NCBI GenBank assembly: GCA_019802505.1
Contig: JAFMOC010000173.1
Span: 31,001 to 95,000 of the forward strand
Length of the DNA: 64,000 nt
DNA from: Corydoras sp. C115
Lineage: Eukaryota; Chordata; Actinopteri; Siluriformes; Callichthyidae
Reading direction: 5' to 3'
Position numbers and translations under genes: made by a program
Notes under the pieces: generated by a model
What the model saw: the letters and a program-made list of their open reading frames with translations, nothing else
Database searches by the model: none
What the model was told of the DNA's origin: nothing
Shown: positions 55,677 to 64,000 of the stretch, piece after piece
Layout of the letters: the number at the start of each line of letters is the position of its first letter
Position numbering within the stretch: position 1 is the stretch's first letter

Positions 55677-55896
55677 AGAAATCCAGACTAGATTTCATTG
55701 CAGAAGACCAGTTTAATAAATCACGTGAATGAAGCGTAACTCTACTCCCGACATTTCCTGTACTTTCTTCACAATAACTCCATGCTTTCTCGTACCTCAT
55801 GGTTTTACTAACTGATTGAGGTTTCCCTAAATTATTACGAATATTGTAAGTCACATCTGTGATGATTTACATTTGGCGCTAACATGTTTCTAATAG

Positions 55897-56590
55897 TGGC
55901 GGCTTAGTGGTTGGCATGTTCTCCTCTCAGCGCTAGGGATTCCCGGTTCAAATCCCAATCCGGGTGGAGTTTCCATGTTCTCCCCGTGTCTGCGTGGGTT
56001 TCCTCCGGGTTCTCCGGTTTCCTCCCACAGTCCAAAAACATGGATCAAGTCAATTGAGTTCTCCAAATTGCCCCATATAGAGTGTGTCTGTGTGAGTGAG
56101 TGTGTGTCCAGCGATACACTGTCCTGGGTCTATCTGCCCAGTGCCCGAGACGTTCTCCCCTGGATGGGCATGGGGAACCCCACCGCGACTCTAATAGAGG
56201 ATAAAGCGGGAGATAATGAATGAATGAATGAATGTTTCTAATAGTGGCGGCACGGTGGCTTAGTGGTTTAGCATGTTCTCCTCTCAGCACTAGGGATTCC
56301 CGGTTCGAATCCCAATCCGGGTGGAGTTTCCATGTTCTCCCCGTGTCCGCGTGGGTTTCCTCCGGGTTCTCCGGTTTCCTCCCACTGTCCAAAAACATGG
56401 ATCAAGTCAATTGTGTTCTCAAAATTGCCCCATATAGCGTGTGTCTGTGTGAGTGAGTGTGTCCAGCGATGGATTGGCGTCCTGTCCTGGGTCTATCTGC
56501 CCAGCGCCCGAGACATTCTCCCCTGGATGGGCATGGGGAACCCCACCGCGACCCTAATAGAGGATAAAGCGGGAGATAATGAATGAATGA
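55897..56590 (+). mobile_element. V-SINE dimer with TSD at start, join and end
   Basis: Units 55897-56231 and 56245-56590. ATGTTTCTAATAG occurs at 55884-55896, 56232-56244 and 56591-56603. Confidence 0.94.
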
Positions 56591-56810
56591 ATGTTTCTAA
56601 TAGTCATGTGAAATGGCAATCAGTCCACTGTTAATTACTAATGATCTTACAGATTTAAGTTTAAGATGAAGTGTTGTATTTAGTTGATGCTACATTCCTG
56701 TATGTAGTACGTGCTGCGTGGTGGAGCGTTTCTATTGATCATCACCATCAGCTTCACTTCTGCTGCACTGCAGTCAGCTGTTCAGAGCTGCAGAGAATCA
56801 GCACATGCAT

Positions 56811-56811
<1 letters not shown>

Positions 56812-56858
<47 letters not shown>
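56812..56858. repeat. (CA)n microsatellite
   Basis: Uninterrupted, about 130 bp before coding exon 13. Confidence 0.95.
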
Positions 56859-56859
<1 letters not shown>

Positions 56860-56989
56860 ACAAAAATGAGACTCAGCATTGCACAGGGACATGAAAGAAG
56901 GCAGGAGGTGGCTATGTAATGTGCAGCTTTTTCCCCTCCCACCGCCCTCCTGACTACCCCATCACTCTCTATTTTTATTCTCCCTTTAG

Positions 56990-57077
56990 GGTTCCGATGA
57001 CGAGTCCTACGTCAGCGATGTAAGCGATAACATTTCAGAGGACAATGCCAGCGTTACGGATAACGTTTCCCGACAAA
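56990..57077 (+). CDS. osbpl6: ORP6 coding exon 13: acidic region (496-524)
   Basis: Acceptor TCCCTTTAG, donor GTAAGC. GSDDESYVSDVSDNISEDNA is a strongly acidic Ser/Asp stretch between FFAT and ORD, conserved in ORP3 and ORP6. The last base A joins TG of the next exon to give Met 525. The 3' edge of this exon and its donor region are copied 1.7 kb downstream at 58796. Confidence 0.94.
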
Positions 57078-57272
57078 GTAAGCTCCACCCACGTTTTATC
57101 TGTCGTCTTTTTCTCCTCCTGTCTCTTTTCACCCAGAGCTCCGAAGCTGATTACAGACAGTCAGTGATGTATAGTGCTTGTCAATGATGGATAAATTGAT
57201 CTTGACTGAAAAACACAGCCATTCCAACCATTACTTAAGATGAGAAGAACACTTTTTTTTGGGAGTAAACTC

Positions 57273-57817
57273 CATCCATTCATTATCTTCCGCTTTATCC
57301 TATATTAGGGTTGCGGGGGGGTTCCCCATGCCCGTCCAGGGGGGAACATTTCGGGCGCTGGGCAGATACACCCAGGACAGGGTGCCAATCCATCACTGGA
57401 CACACACTCACTCACACAGACACACTCTATATGGGGCAATTTTGGAGAACTCAATTGACTTGAAGGGGCGGGTTAGCTCAGTGGTCAGGGCGTTGGGTTA
57501 TCAATCTGAAGGTTGTGGGTTCGAATCCCAGGTCCACTGAAGTTACCAATGTGGGTCCTTGAGCGAGACCCTTAATATTGCTCCAGGGATGTTGTGATGA
57601 ACCCTGTGCTCACCTTGTAAGTCGCTTTGGATAAAAGCATCCAATAAATGACCGAATGACTTGATCCATGTTTTTGGACTGTGGGAGGAAACCGGAGAAC
57701 CCGGAGGAAACCCACGTGGACACGGGGAGAACATGGAAACTCCACCCAGATGGGGATTCCAACCAAGAATCCCTAGCACTGAGAGAACATGCGTACCACT
57801 AAGCCACCGTGCCGCCC
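57273..57817 (-). mobile_element. V-SINE with 12-bp TSD, carrying a nested SINE
   Basis: GGGAGTAAACTC at 57261-57272 and 57818-57829. Confidence 0.93.
57464..57656 (+). mobile_element. GTCGCTTTGGAT-type tRNA SINE, intact, nested
   Basis: Head GGGGCGGGTTAGCTCAGTGG with A box, B box GGTTCGAATCC, tail GTCGCTTTGGATAAAAG; 8-bp direct repeat TGACTTGA (57456-57463, 57657-57664). Confidence 0.92.
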
Positions 57818-57880
57818 GGGAGTAAACTCAAATTATTAAACAGTGATTTATCTTAATGAATTAATTGAATTATAAAGAAA

Positions 57881-58419
57881 GTAGTTCCGGTACTTAATTT
57901 GACATTATTGACAATAACGCACACCTCTGACTGCTTCACATTCCGATCAGTGCGTGATGTATATTAATAAAGCAGTAAGGTCTGAGAGAGCGTGGTAATT
58001 ATTGTAAATAAATCATGGGAAAGGTGTTGTTCGAGTACAGTTACACCTCTTTCCTCTGAGTTATTCACAATTAATACACAACCTCGAGTCTCTTATTGCT
58101 TTTATAAAATGCTTTAATTCATAACTACATTTGTTGAAAGCAAAAATCATTAATAATTTAGTCTTTCGCAACATAAGCTAGTTCGGTTTTTACAGAGAAC
58201 ACTGAGTAACAGGTTCCTGGTTTTGCTAATGATCAAATACTGCCATCTAGTGGCCAAATTGCAGAACACAGTTTATAAAAAAAACATTGGGAAAGAATGG
58301 ATTGTATTTTATTTCACGCATTGACACGAATGAGAAGAACTCAGAGGTGTGTGTTATTGTCAATAAGTCACAGCTGGACAAGCAGCTCAGCCAATCAGAT
58401 CTAAGTACCAGGACTGCCC
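57881..58419. mobile_element. MITE family C, most complete copy
   Basis: Ends GTAGTTCCGGTACTTAA and CTAAGTACCAGGACTGCC are related inverted termini. Carries CTGCCATCTAGTGGCC, a full CTCF-core match on the - strand (about 58243-58256). Confidence 0.7.
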
Positions 58420-58453
58420 ATTTTTTAAATATTTATAAATTATTTTAAAGCAG

Positions 58454-58784
58454 GCGGTGGCTTAGTGGTTGGCACGTTCGCCTCTCAGCGCTAGGGATTC
58501 CCGGTTCGAATCCCCATCTGGGTGGAGTTTCCATGTTCTCCCCGTGTCTGCGTGGGTTTCCTCAGGGTTCTCCGGTTTCCTTCCACAGTCCAAAAACATG
58601 GATGAAGTCAATTGAATTCTCAAAACTGTGTTTGTGTGAGTGAGTGTGTGCCCAGCGATGGATTGGCGCCCTGTCCTGGGTGTATTTGCCCAGCGCCCGA
58701 GATGTTTTCCCCTGGATGGGCATGGGGAACCCCACCGCGACCCTAATAGAGGATAAAGCAGGAGATAATGAATGAATGAATGAT
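58454..58784 (+). mobile_element. V-SINE with small deletion
   Basis: The TTGCCCCATATAGAG segment is missing. Confidence 0.88.
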
Positions 58785-58795
58785 ATTTTGAAGCA

Positions 58796-59055
58796 TAACG
58801 GATAACGTTTCTTGACAAATGAAGCTCCCACATGTTTTATCGTTTTTCTTTTTCTCTCTCCGTCCCTTTTTACCCAGAGCTCCAATTAAATACGCAGTCA
58901 GTGATATATATATATAGTGCTTGTCAGTATCACTCAATTAAATGAATTCTGCTCCAGTTTGATTCTTACTTAATTAATGCACTTTGAACAATGATGGATA
59001 AATTGATCTTTACTTAAAAATACAGCCATTTGAAGCATTACTTAGATGAGACAAA
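58796..59055 (+). pseudogene. Copied 3' edge of coding exon 13 plus intron start
   Basis: Aligns with 57054-57248: AACGGATAACGTTTC then TTGACAAATGAAGCTCC matches exon end and donor, but GTAAG reads TGAAG, so the donor is lost. A block of about 70 bp near 58925-58995 is extra relative to the source. Confidence 0.85.
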
Positions 59056-59259
59056 CTAATTGAATAACAAATTACATACTTGTTCCAGATCGGTCCAAAC
59101 ACCATTCAGCCGAGCCAAGTGCAATACATTACAGCATTAATGACGCGGTTCATTTGTCTTCTAAATTCCTATTAATGCAGTATTATTGAGCTGGTCCCTT
59201 TCAACATCTCATGTTTGTTGATATCATTATCATATTTCAAATAATAAATAATAATAGGG

Positions 59260-59516
59260 TTCTCCCCGTGTCCGCGTGGGTTTCCTCCGGGTTCTCCGGT
59301 TTCCTCCCACAGTCCAAAAACATGGATCAAGTCAATTGAATTCTCAAAATTGCCCCATATAGAGTGTGTGTGTGTGAGTGAGTGTGTGCCCAGCGATGGA
59401 TTGGCGCCCTGTCCTGGGTGCATCTGCCCAGCGCCCGAGATGTTCTCCTCTGGATGGGCATGGGGAACCCCACCGCGACCCTAATAGAGAATAAAGCGGG
59501 AGATAATGAATGAAAG
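59260..59516 (+). mobile_element. Head-truncated V-SINE with 13-bp TSD
   Basis: Starts TTCTCCCCGTGTCC; AATAATAATAGGG at 59247-59259 and 59517-59529 spans the left end of the MITE. Confidence 0.88.
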
Positions 59517-59524
59517 AATAATAA

Positions 59525-59936
59525 TAGGGCTGTATTCAACTACAGATTTTCATAGTCGAATCTGATTCAACAGATTTTCCCTATAGTCGACTGATAGTCG
59601 AATCAGTTAAAATTTCACCACAAGATGGCGCTATAAGCATAGTTTTTAAAAAAGATTTTTTTTTTTATATATATTTTACTTGTTTTTCTAACAAAATAAA
59701 ACCTTTTTTTTGTTTTTCTTTTTTCTTTTTTTTTCTAGAAATTAGGATGATTTTATTTGACAAAAGGCTATATATATATAACGAAAACAAAGACATTTCA
59801 TGTAAAAACTAATGCTTAGCAGCAGCCATGGGCGCCCCCATGTGGTCAAAATGGTACATTCGACTATGAGGTTCATAGTCGACTACGGTTCTCCGAATCG
59901 AATCGTCGAATCAGCGAATATTGCAGCTCACCCCTA
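59525..59936 (+). mobile_element. hAT-like MITE family A, copy 4 (412 bp)
   Basis: Ends TAGGGCTG (one change) and CACCCCTA; TSD AATAATAA (59517-59524, 59937-59944). Confidence 0.9.
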
Positions 59937-59944
59937 AATAATAA

Positions 59945-60345
59945 TAATAATCATTTTATTTGTATAGCGCCTTTCCTAAAAACTCAAAGCGCTTAACAGT
60001 ACAGACACAAGAAAAATACAAATAAACTGCAAGTAAAAATAACAATAGCATAGAGTAGAATGTAAGAAAAGTAAAAAATAGAACAAAAATGTAAAAGAGA
60101 TTGTAAATGCCTACGAAAAAAAGATAACAAAAAGAACATGGTGATGTACAATAGGATGAGGAATCCTGATAAAAGTAAGTCAAGCGCTATAAGCGTCCCT
60201 AAAAAGATGGTTTTAAGTAAGATTTAAAAGAATTCAGGCTGTCTGCCACTCGGATGTTATTAGGGAGCTGGTTCCACAGACGCGGTGCAGCAGCTGAGAA
60301 CGCTCTATCGCCCAGAGTCTGGTGACTGTTTTTTCGTAATTTTAT
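59945..60345 (-). mobile_element. Non-LTR retrotransposon 3' region, reversed
   Basis: TTTGTATAGCGCCTTTCC with (AAT)n, then GGGAGCTGGTTCCACAGACG inside, as in common fish LINE 3' UTRs. Confidence 0.6.
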
Positions 60346-60423
60346 TAGATTGATGTTACGCTTTAATACTACATAAACAATACATTTATTTTAAAATGGA
60401 TCAGATACATCATTAGTTATTAG

Positions 60424-60869
60424 TAGGGGTGAGCTGCAATATTCGCTGATTCGACGATTCGATTCGGAGAACCGTAGTCGACTATGAACCTCATAGTCGA
60501 ATGTACCGTTTTGACCACATGGGGGCGCCCATGGCTGCGGCTAAGCATTAGTTTTTACATGAAATGTCTTTGTTTTCGTTATATATATAGCCTTTTGTCA
60601 AATAAAATCATCCTCATCATCCTAAAACTCATTGATCTGAGTGTTTTAGGTTTTTTTTCTTTGAAGTGGAAAAAAGTCCAGAACGGGGATCCCATTTACG
60701 GTGCTCTAGAAAAACAAGTAAAATATTTAAAAAAAAAATCTTTTTTAAAAACCACGCTTATAGCGCCATCTTGTGGTGAAATTTTAACTGATTCGACTAT
60801 CAGTCGACTATAGGGAAAATCTGACGAATCAGATTCGACTATGAAAATCCTTAGTTGAAGACACCCCTA
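60424..60869 (-). mobile_element. hAT-like MITE family A, copy 5 (446 bp)
   Basis: Opposite orientation; perfect TSD GTTATTAG (60416-60423, 60870-60877). Confidence 0.92.
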
Positions 60870-60930
60870 GTTATTAGTCATTTTCACATGTCATGGCATT
60901 CAGTGAACTGTTGTTTGGTTGCTCCGACTT

Positions 60931-61280
60931 ACAGGCCACTTTATTAGGTACACCACCAGATTCCATATAGATAGTTGTACATTCTGTAGTCCATCTGTTT
61001 CTCTACATACTTTTCTTTATTTCTCTAATGGGCCAGGACGCCATAAAGCACCCTATTATTAGGGTGGTGGATGATTCTCAGTACTGCAGTGACACCGCCG
61101 TACTGTTAAAAGACAGAAAAGTCAGATTTTTAACCCTGTAGTACCCAATGTACACTCTATTAGACACATCCACCTTGTAGATGTAACACCACAATTTGTT
61201 AGTTATCCTCTAATTCTTCATACAGGTTGCTACTTAGTCCTTTCTTAGTGTGCAACCCACTTATACACCACCACAACATC
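60931..61280 (+). mobile_element. Family D repeat, diverged
   Basis: CAGGCCACTTTATTAGGTACA start, TCTGTTTCTCTACATACTTT inside. Confidence 0.6.
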
Positions 61281-61424
61281 AGTATCACTACAGTAATTTG
61301 TTAACGCAGCAACAACATTAATTAAATGCTTTTTTATTAATGTTTTTAATTTTAATAAATAAGGTTTGTTATCTTAAGTAGGTAGTTGTGTTATTAATAA
61401 ATTAATATACAGATATTTGGTCTT

Positions 61425-61774
61425 GGGCGGCATGGTGCCTTAGTGGTTGCATGTTCTCCTCTCAGCACTAGGGATTCCCGGTTCGAATCCCCATCTGGGT
61501 GGAGTTTGCGTGTTCTCCCCGTGTCCATGTGGGTTTCCTCCGGGTTCTCCGGTTTCTTCCCACAGTCCAAAAACATGGGTCAAGTCAATTGAGTTCTCCA
61601 AATTGCCCCATGTAGAGTATGTCTGTGTGAGTGAGTGTGTGTCCAGCAATAGGTTGGCACCCTGTCCTGGGTGTATCTGCCCGGCGCCCGAGACGTTCTC
61701 CCCTGGATGGACATGGGGAACCCCACCGCGACCCTAATAGAGGATAAAGCGGAAGATAATGAATGGATGGATAA
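61425..61774 (+). mobile_element. V-SINE with 12-bp TSD
   Basis: ATATTTGGTCTT at 61413-61424 and 61775-61786. Confidence 0.92.
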
Positions 61775-62014
61775 ATATTTGGTCTTTATTAACATCAAGG
61801 TCAACATCATGATGCAAGATCTGTGTCAATCATCATGACTTTATTTTATATATTATATTATTATTATTATTTATTATATATATACATTTTGATTAGCAAA
61901 CTGTAGTATCCTGAAAAGAAGTATCCTGTTTTTAAGTATTTCAGTGTTCATCATCTCTAGTAAAGTATTGAAGTAAAGTATTATTCTGCTTGTCTCTCTC
62001 TTCCCCCACCTCAG

Positions 62015-62268
62015 TGCCAAATGGAGATGTGGCCGGGGGTGCGTTCCGTAACGGCAGGCGCACATGCCTACCTGCTCCTTCTCCTGATACCTCCAACATT
62101 AACCTGTGGAACATTCTGAGGAACAACATTGGTAAAGACTTATCCAAGGTGGCAATGCCAGTGGAGTTAAACGAACCCCTCAACACCCTGCAGCACATGT
62201 GTGAGGAGCTGGAATACACCGAGCTGCTGGACCGAGCCGCCGAGACCGAAGATCCCTATGAACGCATG
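62015..62268 (+). CDS. osbpl6: ORP6 coding exon 14: ORD start (525-609)
   Basis: Acceptor CCCCCACCTCAG, donor GTATGA. After FRNGRRTCLPAP and PDTSNINLWNILRNN the lipid-binding domain begins. IGKDLSKVAMPVELNEPL is the conserved ORD lid and first-strand region that contacts sterol or phospholipid ligands. LQHMCEELEYTELLDRAAE follows as an ORD helix. This is the longest coding exon in the window (254 nt). Confidence 0.96.
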
Positions 62269-62435
62269 GTATGATCTCAGAAACAGGGTTCTGTCATTCG
62301 AATTCTCAGGGAAAAAGAAATATTAAAAAGATTACATATATCCAACAGAGTATGACAATGGTAACGTTCTATCAGATCACAGAATGACACTCATTACTTT
62401 TAGAAATTTAATTTAAAACAATTAAATAATTTTCT

Positions 62436-62782
62436 GTCGGCACGGTGGCTTAGTGGTGAGCATGTTCTCCTCTCAGCGCTAGGGATTCCCGGTTCGAATC
62501 CCCATCTGGGTGAAGTTTCCATGTTCTCCCCGTGTCTGCGTGGGTTTCCTCCGGGTTCTCCGGTTTCCTCCCACAGTCCAAAAACATGGATCAAGTCAAT
62601 TGAATTCTCCAAATTGCCCCATATAGAGTGTGTCTGTGTGAGTGAGTGTGTGCCCAGTGATGGATTGGCGTCCTGTCCTGGGTCTATCTGCCCAGCGCCC
62701 GAAACGTTCTCCCCTGAATGGGCATGGGGAACCCCACCGCGACCCTAATAGAGGATAAAGCGGGAGATAATAAATGAATGAA
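62436..62782 (+). mobile_element. V-SINE with 12-bp TSD
   Basis: AAATAATTTTCT at 62424-62435 and 62783-62794. Confidence 0.93.
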
Positions 62783-62865
62783 AAATAATTTTCTCCAAAA
62801 AAATTAGAACCTGTATGTATGTGGAAAAGGTGTTGGGTGCATTTTAAAAGGTACAGTTTGTCATT

Positions 62866-63052
62866 AAGGGTGGAACGGTGGGGATCCAGGTTCAAATCCC
62901 AATCTGGGTAGAGTTCCCATGTTCTTCCCGTGTCCGCATGGTTGTCCTTCAGGTTTTCCAGTTTCATCCACAGTCCAAAAACATGGATTCAAGGTGATTT
63001 GACTGCTCTGAATCGCTTTTATCTAAATTGCCCCTATATACTCTATGAATGT
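62866..63052 (+). mobile_element. Old V-SINE fragment
   Basis: Head and V domain of the older type. Confidence 0.65.
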
Positions 63053-63055
63053 AGT

Positions 63056-63125
63056 GTATATAGAATAGAATAGAATAGAATAGAATTCAACTTTATTGTC
63101 ATTGCTCATTATAAACAACGAAATG
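63056..63125. repeat. (TAGAA)n plus retroelement-like tail
   Basis: AGAATAGAATAG run followed by TTCAACTTTATTGTCATTGC. Confidence 0.6.
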
Positions 63126-63127
63126 AA

Positions 63128-63202
63128 ACGTTCTCCCCTGGATGGGCATTGGGAACCCCACCGCGACCCTAATAGAGGATAAAGCGGGAGATAATGAATG
63201 AG
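63128..63202 (+). mobile_element. Shortest V-SINE tail fragment
   Basis: Begins at CGTTCTCCCCTGG and ends AATGAATGAG. Confidence 0.7.
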
Positions 63203-63290
63203 AAAAATGTAACCACAAACATTTACCCTGATGTTAAAACCAACCATTTTTTAATTTTAACGATCTTTATTGAATTGTGTTTGTGTGCAG

Positions 63291-63428
63291 GCGCTGGTAG
63301 CTGCGTTTGCGGTCTCGGCGTACTCCTCCACATACTATCGTGCGGGCAGCAAGCCTTTTAACCCCATTCTGGGGGAGACTTATGAATGTATTCGGGAAGA
63401 CAAGGGCTTCTGCTTTTTCTCTGAACAG
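63291..63428 (+). CDS. osbpl6: ORP6 coding exon 15: ORD core (610-655), ends at EQ of the signature
   Basis: Acceptor TTGTGTGCAG, donor GTACAC, phase 0. AAFAVSAYSSTYYRAGSKPF, then NPILGETYE, are canonical ORD sequence; the KPFNPxLGE segment carries the conserved Lys that binds PI4P head groups in this family. The exon stops at FFSEQ, so the EQVSHHPP family signature is split and its second part lies in the next exon, outside the window. Confidence 0.96.
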
Positions 63429-63571
63429 GTACACAACAGATTCCGTTCTGAAACTGACCTTCAGCGTGCCGCTTTTATGGTATATTGTCAAATTAAGGAA
63501 CATTTTTTTTTTATCTGTGCTGTGTGCCAAAAGTTTAAATAAATTGATTTTGTTCTTTATAAACATTTCCA

Positions 63572-63927
63572 AGGCGGCACGGTGGCTTAGTGGTTAGCAC
63601 GTTCGCCTCTCAGCGCTAGGGATTCCCGGTTCGAATCCCCATCTGGGTGGAGTTTCCATGTTCTCCCCGTGTCTGCGTGGGTTTCCTCCGGGTTCTCCAG
63701 TTTCCTCCCACAGTCCAAAAACATGGATCAAGTCAATTGAATTCTCAAAAATTGCCCCATATAGAGTGTGTCTGTGTGAGTGAGTGTGTGCCCAGAGATG
63801 GATTGGCGCCCTGTCCTGGGTGTATCTGCCCAGCGCCCGAGACGTTCTCCCCTGGATGGGCATGGGGAACCCCCCCACGACCCTAATAGAGGATAAAGCG
63901 GGAGATAATGAATGAATGAATGAATGA
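63572..63927 (+). mobile_element. V-SINE with 13-bp TSD, full length
   Basis: The best reference copy: A box TGGCTTAGTGG, B box GGTTCGAATCC, V domain, tail and five GAAT repeats; ATAAACATTTCCA at 63559-63571 and 63928-63940. Confidence 0.95.
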
Positions 63928-64000
63928 ATAAACATTTCCAGGCCGTACTTCTGCACTGTAAAGTACGGGTAGTTAGCTAGGAGTTAATAAAACCGTTTTA

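Larger units (their letters stand above)
5440..64000 (+). other. osbpl6: osbpl6 (ORP6-like) locus, 3' part beyond the window
   Basis: The gene runs from the putative CpG promoter near 5.4-5.9 kb to beyond the right edge. Fifteen coding exons (28784 to 63428) concatenate to 1965 nt, exactly 655 codons without a stop, and every junction keeps phase with GT/AG borders. The product has a PH domain (about residues 70-160), a linker with coiled-coil-like sequence, an FFAT motif (478-484) and the start of an ORD (from about 555). ORP proteins move or sense sterols and phosphoinositides at ER contact sites. Linker identity (for example the RLHSSNPNLCAEL and SKVAAWLQ stretches) fits ORP6 better than ORP3 or ORP7 as I remember them. 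Human ORP6 is about 930 residues, so about 70% is present. A paralogue assignment by memory is not proof. Confidence 0.88.

Noticed and set aside
63572..63640. tRNA gene candidates at SINE heads
   Set aside because: A and B boxes are present but the acceptor and anticodon arms do not fold as a tRNA, and the sequence continues into the SINE body.
571..63927. Dozens of recurring frames with FSPCPRGFPPGSPVSSHSPK, HIECVCVSECVPSDGLAPCP or GRYTQDRAPIHRWAHTHS
   Set aside because: They are six-frame translations of the V-SINE consensus and break with each indel; not proteins.

Overview
The window is vertebrate, most likely teleost, genomic DNA. It holds one recognisable protein-coding gene on the + strand, read in small exons with GT/AG borders inside large introns. 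The rest is mostly short interspersed repeats. The fish assignment rests on the dominant repeat, a tRNA-headed SINE with an (ATGA)n tail whose central domain resembles zebrafish DANA/HE1 (the V-SINE group). Hundreds-of-bp hAT-like MITEs and long GT and TA microsatellites fit the same picture. An ostariophysan such as a catfish is a guess.

The gene is an oxysterol-binding-protein-related protein, best matched from memory to OSBPL6 (ORP6) rather than its paralogues OSBPL3 and OSBPL7. Fifteen coding exons between 28,784 and 63,428 join in frame to 655 codons with no stop. They encode a Ser/Thr-rich N-terminus, a PH domain, a linker with coiled-coil-like sequence, a consensus FFAT motif (EFFDAQE) for binding VAP in the ER membrane, and the first part of the sterol/phospholipid-binding ORD. 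The window stops just before the exon that should carry the rest of the EQVSHHPP signature, so roughly the last third of the protein lies downstream. A GC- and CpG-rich block at about 5.3-5.9 kb is the likely promoter and non-coding first exon. This makes intron 1 about 23 kb.

Layout: 0-5.3 kb is repeats; 5.3-5.9 kb is the putative CpG promoter with a CTCF-like motif at its edge; 6.0-6.84 kb is an 18-bp minisatellite; 7.3-9.3 kb is a SINE-derived satellite with alternating short and long units; 9.3-28.6 kb is intron filled with V-SINEs (tandem arrays at 11.4-12.7, 15.9-16.8 and 17.6-19.0 kb) and a probable solo LTR; 28.7-63.4 kb holds the coding exons, with MITEs and SINEs in almost every intron.

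More than 80 V-SINE copies or fragments are visible, covering on the order of a third of the window. Many keep intact Pol III A and B boxes and target-site duplications (TSDs), so amplification looks recent. The most unusual structures are two adjacent hairpins sharing one 46-bp loop (39.4-40.05 kb), tandem SINE arrays with the target duplication repeated at each junction, tail-only SINEs truncated at one point, an exon flanked by complementary TG and AC tracts, and a copied exon edge whose splice donor is broken. I see no new multi-gene system; the interest lies in repeat architecture around one conserved gene.
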